Assembly: GCA_934339365.1 (NCBI GenBank)
Contig: CAKRHW010000013.1
Coordinates: forward strand, 1-54,245
DNA: 54,245 nt
Direction: 5' to 3'
Source of the DNA: an uncultured Lachnospiraceae bacterium
GTDB lineage: Bacteria > Bacillota > Clostridia > Lachnospirales > Lachnospiraceae
This document shows, piece by piece, positions 49,116 to 54,245 of the stretch. The notes beneath the pieces were generated by a model. That model had not been told where the DNA came from. It saw only the letters and a program-made list of their open reading frames with translations, and ran no database searches. Each line of letters begins with the position of its first letter. Position 1 is the stretch's first letter. A program made the position numbers and the translations under genes.

Positions 49116-49544
49116 ATGATAAAAGAAACCTACCAGCCACAAGAGACCTATCAGATTGGTTTCGAATTAGGAAAAGAAGCAAAAAAAGGACAGGTCATTT
49201 GTCTGAATGGAGATTTAGGTGTAGGAAAGACTGTGTTCACACAAGGATTTGCCAAAGGGTTAGGAATTGAAGAGACGGTGAACAGTCCGACATTTACCAT
49301 TGTTCAGATTTATGAAGAGGGAAGACTTCCGCTGTATCATTTTGACGTATACCGCATTGGTGACCTTTCAGAGATGGACGAGATTGGATACGAAGACTAT
49401 TTTTATGGAGACGGGGTAACACTGATTGAATGGCCGTCACTGATTGAAGAGATTCTTCCGGAAGAGAGAATAAATGTTACCATCGAGAAAAATCTAGAAA
49501 AAGGCTACGATTACCGAAAGATTACAATCGAGAGTCAGAAATAG
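49116..49544 (+). CDS. tsaE: tRNA threonylcarbamoyladenosine ATPase TsaE
   Basis: A 142-residue P-loop ATPase that drives the TsaB-TsaD complex making t6A37 in tRNAs decoding ANN codons. Walker A is GDLGVGKT (about residues 32-39), followed by VNSPTFTIVQIY and LYHFDVYRI, typical of TsaE, with LIEWPSL near 110. AGGAGG lies 5 bases before ATG 49116. It leads the run tsaE-tsaB-rimI-rnz-tsaD-ispD, whose promoter is interleaved with the upstream terminator. Confidence 0.96.
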   Translation: MIKETYQPQETYQIGFELGKEAKKGQVICLNGDLGVGKTVFTQGFAKGLGIEETVNSPTFTIVQIYEEGRLPLYHFDVYRIGDLSEMDEIGYEDYFYGDGVTLIEWPSLIEEILPEERINVTIEKNLEKGYDYRKITIESQK

Positions 49545-49554
49545 GAGGAATATT

Positions 49555-50316
49555 GTGAAAATCTTAGGAATAGACTCCTCATCCCTGGTGGCAGGAGTTG
49601 CAATTGTAGAAGACGATATTCTAATTGCAGAATATACAACGAATTTTAAAAAGACCCATTCGCAGACTTTACTGCCGATGATTGATGAGATTACAAGAAT
49701 GACAGAGACGGATTTGTCAACCATCGATGCGATTGCAGTCACAGGAGGACCGGGATCCTTTACAGGACTAAGAATCGGTTCAGCAACAGCAAAAGGACTT
49801 GGATTTGCGTTAAAGAAACCGATTGTCAATGTGAAGACACTTGATGCCATGGCATACAATCTGTATGACAGCAGCAGATGGATCTGTCCAATTATGGATG
49901 CAAGACGGAATCAGGTATATACAGGAATCTTTTGTTTTCAGAATGGAGAGATGAAAACGATTCTGCCACAGTGTGCCATCGCCTTGGAAGAACTGCTTGA
50001 TCAGCTGACAGAATTAGAGAAAGAAGAAAAAAAAGGAATTGCATTTTTAGGAGATGGAGTACCAGTATATCGGGATAAGATTAATGCATACATGAATGAC
50101 AAATTAGGATATGAGCCACAATACGTTGGGGCACATTTAAACAGACAGAAAGCAGGAAGCGTTGCAGCACTGGCAGTGGAGTTTATGAAGACAGGAAAGG
50201 AATCGAATAGTTGTCATCTTGAGACAGCCGAAGAACACAAACCAGACTACCTGCGTCTTTCTCAGGCAGAACGGGAGAAAAAAGAACGGGAGAAAAGAAA
50301 CAATGAAATGTCGTGA
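49555..50316 (+). CDS. tsaB: tRNA threonylcarbamoyladenosine protein TsaB
   Basis: A 253-residue ASKHA-fold partner of TsaD, inactive itself but needed for t6A formation. Recognised by the N-terminal ILGIDSSSLVAGVAIVED, KKTHSQTLLPMID, and TGGPGSFTGLRIG, the family hallmark. GTG start at 49555 with AGGAGG upstream, 10 bases after tsaE. The Lys/Glu-rich C-terminus overlaps the rimI start by 14 bases, which indicates translational coupling. Confidence 0.95.
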   Translation: MKILGIDSSSLVAGVAIVEDDILIAEYTTNFKKTHSQTLLPMIDEITRMTETDLSTIDAIAVTGGPGSFTGLRIGSATAKGLGFALKKPIVNVKTLDAMAYNLYDSSRWICPIMDARRNQVYTGIFCFQNGEMKTILPQCAIALEELLDQLTELEKEEKKGIAFLGDGVPVYRDKINAYMNDKLGYEPQYVGAHLNRQKAGSVAALAVEFMKTGKESNSCHLETAEEHKPDYLRLSQAEREKKEREKRNNEMS

Positions 50317-50737
50317 AATGCTACCATCCGATGTGGAAATCGTAGCGGGGATTGAGGCGGCAAATTTTAGTGAGCCTTGGAGTATGAACAGCTTTTATCA
50401 GGAACTAGAAGATGTGAACTTTATGTTTTTAGTTGTGGAAGAGGCCAATCATGTGATCGGATATTTAGGATTACAGTGTAGTTTGGATGAGGCAGATATT
50501 ACAACCATAGCAGTAGAACAATCTTTTCGCAGAAAAGGAGCGGCCAATCTCCTGTTTGAGACTGCATTTGCAAAGTGCAGACAGCGTGGAATAGTAAGAA
50601 TGAATCTAGAAGCAAGAGTGTCGAATTACGCTGCCCTTGCCATGTACGATAAAATGGGATTTAAACGCGTTGGAATGCGAAAACGATTCTACCGTTTTCC
50701 AACAGAAGATGCACTGGTTATGACAAAGTATTTATAA
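50303..50737 (+). CDS. rimI: Ribosomal protein alanine N-acetyltransferase RimI
   Basis: A 144-residue GNAT acetyltransferase; RimI acetylates the N-terminus of ribosomal protein S18. The acetyl-CoA loop is VEQSFRRKGAANLLFE (about residues 75-90), and the late motif ARVSNYAALAMYDKMGFKRVG is typical of RimI. The frame is open from 50219 but overlaps tsaB heavily; ATG 50303 gives the family start MKCREMLPSDVE and has GGGAG 10 bases upstream. In Firmicutes RimI commonly sits between tsaB and tsaD. Confidence 0.9.
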   Translation: MKCREMLPSDVEIVAGIEAANFSEPWSMNSFYQELEDVNFMFLVVEEANHVIGYLGLQCSLDEADITTIAVEQSFRRKGAANLLFETAFAKCRQRGIVRMNLEARVSNYAALAMYDKMGFKRVGMRKRFYRFPTEDALVMTKYL

Positions 50738-50829
50738 AAAGCATCTTTTGCCATGACATCATACTTGCAAAAAAGATAGAGCGAAAAGATAGAACGAAAA
50801 ATAAAATGAAAAGAGAGGAAGTGAATGCC

Positions 50830-51768
50830 ATGTTAGATGTATGCCTGCTAGGAACAGGTGGAATGATGCCATTGCCAAGACGGTATTTAACCGCACTTAT
50901 GACCCGTTATAACGGGAGTAGTCTGCTGATTGACTGCGGAGAAGGAACACAGGTTGCAATGAAAAGCAAAGGCTGGAGCCCGAAACCAATAGATGTCATT
51001 TGTTTTACCCATATGCATGGAGATCATATTAGTGGGATTCCGGGTCTGCTTCTTAGCATGGGGAATGCAGAGCGAAAAGATCCGGTTACGATTATTGGAC
51101 CAAGAGGAGTAGAACGAGTAGTCAAAAGTCTGTGTGTCATTGCACCGGAATTACCGTTTGAAATTAATTACATCGAATTAACACAACCGTATCAGACGTT
51201 AGAAATTCATGGATATAAGCTAGAAGCATATCGCCTGAAACATAACGTTGTCTGTTACGGATATAACATCATCATTGAACGAGATGGAAAATTTAACTTA
51301 GAAAAAGCACTTCAGCTTCCGATTCCGAAAAATTACTGGGGACGTCTACAGCATGGAGAAACTGTAGAATACGAAGGAACAGTCTATACCCCGGAAATGG
51401 TCATGGGAGAGAAGAGAAGAGGATTAAAAGTCACATACTGTACGGACAGCAGACCCGCACCATCCATTTTAGAACATGGAAATGATGCAGATCTGTTTAT
51501 TTGCGAAGGAATGTATGGAGACAAAGAAATGATTGCAAAGGCAAAAGATAAGAAACACATGACATTCTACGAGGCTGCAAAGATTGCGGCACAGACACAG
51601 CCCAAACAAATGTGGCTTACCCATTACAGCCCGTCACTGGTTCGGCCGGAACAATACATGGATGAAGTAAGAAAAATATTTCCAAATGCCTATGCAGGAA
51701 AAGATGGCATGGATTTAGAATTAAGATTTGATGACGAAGAAACAAAAGGAGCGAAAGTAGATGGATAA
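50830..51768 (+). CDS. rnz: Ribonuclease Z-type metallo-beta-lactamase
   Basis: A 312-residue beta-CASP-free metallo-beta-lactamase nuclease that trims tRNA 3' trailers. Landmarks: LDVCLLGTGGMMPLPRR at the start, LIDCGEGTQVAM, the zinc motif FTHMHGDHISGIPGLL, and the later Asp and His ligands in YCTDSRP and WLTHYSPS. The visible tRNA-Ser gene lacks an encoded CCA, so such trimming is needed here. ATG 50806 is in frame but has no ribosome site; ATG 50830 matches the family start and follows AGAGG at somewhat long spacing. Its stop overlaps the tsaD start by 8 bases. Confidence 0.92.
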   Translation: MLDVCLLGTGGMMPLPRRYLTALMTRYNGSSLLIDCGEGTQVAMKSKGWSPKPIDVICFTHMHGDHISGIPGLLLSMGNAERKDPVTIIGPRGVERVVKSLCVIAPELPFEINYIELTQPYQTLEIHGYKLEAYRLKHNVVCYGYNIIIERDGKFNLEKALQLPIPKNYWGRLQHGETVEYEGTVYTPEMVMGEKRRGLKVTYCTDSRPAPSILEHGNDADLFICEGMYGDKEMIAKAKDKKHMTFYEAAKIAAQTQPKQMWLTHYSPSLVRPEQYMDEVRKIFPNAYAGKDGMDLELRFDDEETKGAKVDG

Positions 51769-52804
51769 GGAAACAAAAATACTGGCAATCGAGAGTTCCT
51801 GCGATGAAACAGCAGCGGCAGTCGTTGTAAATGGACGAAAAGTACTCTCAAATGTGATTGCGTCACAAATCGCAATCCATACGCAATACGGAGGAGTTGT
51901 TCCTGAGATTGCATCTAGAAAACATATTGAAAAAATCAATCAGGTTATGGAAGAAGCTTTGAAAGAGGCAGATACCACATTAGAAGAGATAGATGCCATT
52001 GCAGTTACTTACGGTCCCGGACTGGTAGGTGCACTTTTAGTAGGCGTTGCTGCGGCAAAAGCAGTAGCATTTGCTGCGAACAAACCACTTGTCGGCGTAC
52101 ATCACATTGAAGGACATATCTGTGCAAATTACATTACGAACCAGGATCTGACACCACCATTCCTTTGTTTGGTAGTGTCCGGAGGACATACACATCTGGT
52201 ATTAGTAAATGATTATGGAGAATATCAGATATTAGGAAAAACCAGAGATGATGCTGCGGGAGAGGCTTTTGATAAAGTAGCACGTGCCATTGGACTCGGC
52301 TATCCGGGAGGACCAAAGATTGATAAGCTGGCCAAAGAAGGTAATCCGGAAGCAATTACATTTCCAAGAGCAAATATCAGTGACAATCCATACGACTTTA
52401 GCTTTAGTGGCGTAAAATCAGCAGTATTAAATCATATTAATTCCTGCGAAATGAAGCAGCAGCCGGTGGAAAAAGCTGATATCGCGGCATCCTTCCAAAA
52501 GGCAGTTGTAGATGTATTAGTGCAGCATGCCATGCATGCAGTTGAAGAATTTGGCGTAAAAAAACTGGCAATAGCAGGAGGAGTGGCAAGTAATAGTGCC
52601 ATCCGGCAGGCATTTACAGACGTATGTAAGCAAAAGGGAATTGAATTCTACCGTCCGGAGCCAATTTTATGTACCGATAATGCAGCGATGATCGGATCGG
52701 TTGCTTATTATGAATACATCAAAGGAGTTCGTCATGGATGGGATTTGAATGCAGTACCGAACCTGAAATTAGGAGAACGAGTAGAATCATGTCAGAAGAA
52801 ATAA
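51761..52804 (+). CDS. tsaD: tRNA N6-adenosine threonylcarbamoyltransferase TsaD
   Basis: The 347-residue catalytic subunit of t6A synthesis, transferring threonylcarbamoyl to A37. ASKHA fold with LAIESSCDETAAAVV at the N-terminus, the iron/zinc ligands HHIEGH (about residue 110), VSGGHTHLVL, GEAFDKVARAIGLGYPGGP and SGVKSAVLN. It overlaps rnz by 8 bases and ispD by 16. Together with TsaE and TsaB this completes the bacterial set except TsaC, which is not in this window. Confidence 0.97.
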   Translation: MDKETKILAIESSCDETAAAVVVNGRKVLSNVIASQIAIHTQYGGVVPEIASRKHIEKINQVMEEALKEADTTLEEIDAIAVTYGPGLVGALLVGVAAAKAVAFAANKPLVGVHHIEGHICANYITNQDLTPPFLCLVVSGGHTHLVLVNDYGEYQILGKTRDDAAGEAFDKVARAIGLGYPGGPKIDKLAKEGNPEAITFPRANISDNPYDFSFSGVKSAVLNHINSCEMKQQPVEKADIAASFQKAVVDVLVQHAMHAVEEFGVKKLAIAGGVASNSAIRQAFTDVCKQKGIEFYRPEPILCTDNAAMIGSVAYYEYIKGVRHGWDLNAVPNLKLGERVESCQKK

Positions 52805-53535
52805 AGAAAACAACCAGCATCGCAATTGTATTAGCAGGTGGACGTGGAACCCGTATGCACAGCGATGTACCAAAACAGTATCTGGAATTACATGAGAAAC
52901 CGGTATTATATTATGCACTGAAAACATTTCAGGACAGTTTTATAGATGAGATTATTTTAGTGGCAGAAGACAGCCAGAAAGAATACTGCAGGGAGCAGAT
53001 TGTAGAAAAATATCATTTTACGAAAGTAAAAAACATCGTATCCTCGGGAAAAGAACGTTATCATTCCGTCTATCATGCTATTCAGGCAATACAGATCGGG
53101 ATAGAAGAACAAAAAAGAACACAGCCGGACTATATCTATATTCATGACGGGGCAAGACCGTTTTTAAATGAAGCAATGCTTGAAAGATTAGACAAAGAAG
53201 TGCAAAAAAGCAAGGCATGTGTAGCAGCAGTACCGGTAAAGGATACGATTAAAATTGGAGATAGTAACAAACAGATTATTGCAACGCCTGAGCGGAAGAA
53301 TACATATCAGATACAGACTCCGCAGGTATTTGCGTATTCTCTGATTGCACAGGCATACCATAAATGCATAGAAGACGAAGAAAAACAGCAGATTACAGAT
53401 GATGCAATGGTAGTAGAAAACTATACGACAAGCAGGATCAGGCTCGTAGAGGGAGATTATCATAATATTAAAATTACGACACCGGAAGATATGCTGATTG
53501 CAGAAGCATTTCTGACGCAATCAGAAGACAGATAA
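52789..53535 (+). CDS. ispD: 2-C-methyl-D-erythritol 4-phosphate cytidylyltransferase
   Basis: A 248-residue CTP-dependent nucleotidyltransferase of the non-mevalonate isoprenoid pathway. Signatures: VLAGGRGTRMHSDVPKQY with the CTP-binding Arg and Lys (about residues 16-33), SSGKERYHSVYHAIQ and YIYIHDGARPF (about 118-128), followed by AAVPVKDTIK. TarI-type ribitol-5-phosphate cytidylyltransferases are close relatives, but no teichoic acid genes are near. The frame is open from 52738; ATG 52789 is preferred, with AGGAG 13 bases upstream and coupling through the overlap with tsaD. A strong terminator follows, ending the operon. Confidence 0.9.
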   Translation: MSEEIKKTTSIAIVLAGGRGTRMHSDVPKQYLELHEKPVLYYALKTFQDSFIDEIILVAEDSQKEYCREQIVEKYHFTKVKNIVSSGKERYHSVYHAIQAIQIGIEEQKRTQPDYIYIHDGARPFLNEAMLERLDKEVQKSKACVAAVPVKDTIKIGDSNKQIIATPERKNTYQIQTPQVFAYSLIAQAYHKCIEDEEKQQITDDAMVVENYTTSRIRLVEGDYHNIKITTPEDMLIAEAFLTQSEDR

Positions 53536-53553
53536 AAGATAATTCAGCCAGAG

Positions 53554-53603
53554 GACAGAAAATACCAACAGAGCAGTGCAGTATTTTCTGTCTTTTTCTT
53601 TTT
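53554..53603 (+). terminator. Intrinsic terminator of the tsaE-ispD operon
   Basis: GACAGAAAATAC (53554-53565) pairs perfectly with GTATTTTCTGTC (53581-53592), followed by TTTTTCTTTTT. Confidence 0.9.
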
Positions 53604-53692
53604 GGAAATAAGGCATAACCCTTGAAAAAACAAGGATTTTCAAAGCCAATATGAGGGAAAAAGAAAAAAATCAAAAAAAATAAAAAAAGTGC

Positions 53693-53721
53693 TTGCAAAA
53701 TTCAGAAAGATAGAGTAGAAT
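53693..53721 (+). promoter_or_regulatory. Upstream promoter of tRNA-Ser
   Basis: TTGCAA (53693-53698), 17-base spacer, TAGAAT (53716-53721), preceded by an A-tract and AGTGC. Confidence 0.6.
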
Positions 53722-53798
53722 ATTCAAGTCGGCAAAATACAGGACAGGAAGTCAGTTGCTATGAGACGACAAAGATAAAAAATAAATTAAAAAAGTTC

Positions 53799-53827
53799 TT
53801 GACAAAAGGAAATGAACGTAGTATTAT
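53799..53827 (+). promoter_or_regulatory. Proximal promoter of tRNA-Ser
   Basis: TTGACA (53799-53804), 17-base spacer, TATTAT (53822-53827), preceded by an A-rich tract and AGTTC. Confidence 0.75.
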
Positions 53828-53866
53828 ATATAAGCGCTCAGCGAGAGCAAGAACAACAAAACACAT

Positions 53867-53952
53867 GGAGAGGTATCGAAGTGGTCATAACGAGGCGGTC
53901 TTGAAAACCGTTTGTCCGCAAGGGCGCGTGGGTTCGAATCCCACCCTCTCCG
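53867..53952 (+). tRNA. tRNA-Ser (anticodon UGA)
   Basis: A class II tRNA of 86 bases. The acceptor arms GGAGAGG (53867-53873) and CCTCTCC (53945-53951) pair perfectly, and the discriminator base is G, as expected for serine. The anticodon TGA lies at 53902-53904 in a CTTGAAA loop between GCGGT and ACCGT. The T arm contains GGGTTCGAATCCC, and a long variable arm is present. CCA is not encoded, so the 3' end must be made by RNase Z and CCA-adding enzyme. It reads UCN codons through UGA. Confidence 0.95.
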
Positions 53953-54104
53953 TTTGCTAAGCAAGATGCAGGGAAATGTCTCGTATAGTACTTGATTGAT
54001 ACAAGAGACAAGGAATTGCAATCACGTCTTTATAATAGGTAGGAACTGATTCTTACGAAAGATGATGCGAAGCACTAACGACTAAAAATAAAATAAAAAA
54101 GTGC
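53953..54104. other. Spacer between tRNA-Ser and the next promoter
   Basis: About 150 bases. A hairpin can form from TGTCTC/GAGACA plus GTAT/ATAC (53977-53986 with 53999-54010), but no U-run follows. No gene was found; a short minus-strand frame is antisense to the tRNA. Confidence 0.4.
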
Positions 54105-54133
54105 TTGACAAAAACAAAACACTTTGATATAAT
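54105..54133 (+). promoter_or_regulatory. Very strong promoter, probably of an rRNA operon
   Basis: TTGACA (54105-54110), 17-base spacer, TATAAT (54128-54133): full consensus at optimal spacing behind an A-tract that could act as an UP element. Confidence 0.85.
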
Positions 54134-54245
54134 AGTCGAGCGGTTCACAACGAACCAAACAAAACAAGTTAGAACATTGAAAACTGAACAATATTTAAAC
54201 CATCCCGAAGATTTCCAAAAGAGATTTTCAGATAAGTTTAATAAA
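54134..54245 (+). other. Leader of a probable rRNA operon (runs off the window)
   Basis: The transcript includes ACATTGAAAACTGAACAATA, close to the leader words seen before 16S genes in many Firmicutes. GAAGATTT and ATTTTC near 54209-54230 may begin an RNase III processing stem. The 16S gene itself is not in the window, so this is inference. Confidence 0.55.

Larger units (their letters stand above)
53536..53866. other. Intergenic region between ispD and tRNA-Ser
   Basis: About 330 bases holding the ispD terminator and two promoters, the second about 40 bases before the tRNA. The first promoter (53693-53721) would produce a longer precursor of the same tRNA. No protein gene was found. Confidence 0.6.

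Noticed and set aside
1..54245. CRISPR arrays, IS elements, prophage or integrase
   Set aside because: No regularly spaced repeats, transposase or phage genes were seen; the gene content is core chromosomal.

Overview
The window looks like chromosomal core sequence from a low-GC anaerobic Firmicute, most likely the family Lachnospiraceae (Clostridia). I infer this from the A/T-rich codon use, the strong Shine-Dalgarno sites (AGGAGG type), the oxygen-defence genes of an anaerobe (rubrerythrin plus PerR), the two-domain FGAM synthase PurL, an alpha2-type glycyl-tRNA synthetase and several gut-Clostridia families. The genus is not resolvable by eye. I see no phage, IS element, CRISPR array or integrase. 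Almost every gene is on the plus strand; the exceptions are a small histidine-kinase-like gene (3.5-4.2 kb) and the rubrerythrin/perR pair (12.1-13.4 kb).

Layout. 0-3.5 kb: oligoendopeptidase F, a 54-codon scar of a deleted ABC transporter, and a GH13 glucosidase. 3.5-12.1 kb: an orphan HisKA-like protein divergent from a membrane c-di-GMP protein (two solute-binding sensor domains, degenerate GGDEF, intact EAL), then an orphan NMT1-type lipoprotein, a large secreted glucosaminidase and a PflX-like radical SAM protein. 12.1-13.4 kb: rubrerythrin and PerR, each with a clear sigma-A promoter and a palindrome over its predicted start point. 13.4-19.8 kb: pyruvate kinase with a palindrome-rich leader, SEC-C methionine aminopeptidase, and two paralogous trigger-factor-like lipoproteins flanking an HD-domain dGTPase; the second paralog lacks the FKBP domain. 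19.8-24.8 kb: a candidate small RNA, then a three-gene DNA-repair cassette (radical SAM/HhH protein, TIGR03915-type protein, PD-(D/E)XK-XPD-like helicase) behind a promoter carrying two LexA-like boxes. 24.8-30.1 kb: purL and an unknown lipoprotein. 30.2-34.5 kb: a 1432-residue thioester/SpaA-repeat surface protein. 34.5-42.2 kb: bioY with a BirA-like operator, M16C peptidase, era, recO, a lipoprotein and glyQS. 42.4-45.4 kb: aspartokinase, an ACT regulator and homoserine dehydrogenase. 45.5-49.0 kb: tex and a SleB-like hydrolase with a WalR-like box. 49.1-53.5 kb: tsaE-tsaB-rimI-rnz-tsaD-ispD. 53.6 kb to end: tRNA-Ser(UGA) and the promoter and leader of what is probably an rRNA operon starting beyond the window.

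The most notable unit is 20.03-24.79 kb. A promoter with one LexA-like box just upstream of the -35 and another between -35 and -10 drives three tightly packed genes for a radical SAM enzyme with a DNA-binding HhH, its usual unknown partner, and a nuclease-domain helicase. This looks like an SOS-induced repair pathway whose chemistry I do not know to be described. The next most notable items are the candidate CU-rich small RNA at 19.83-19.95 kb, the WalR-like and interleaved terminator/promoter control around the SleB-like gene, and the thioester adhesin.

Many starts were moved downstream of the longest reading frame to match Shine-Dalgarno sites, and this is stated in each entry. Promoters, operators and terminators were read by eye; none has been tested.
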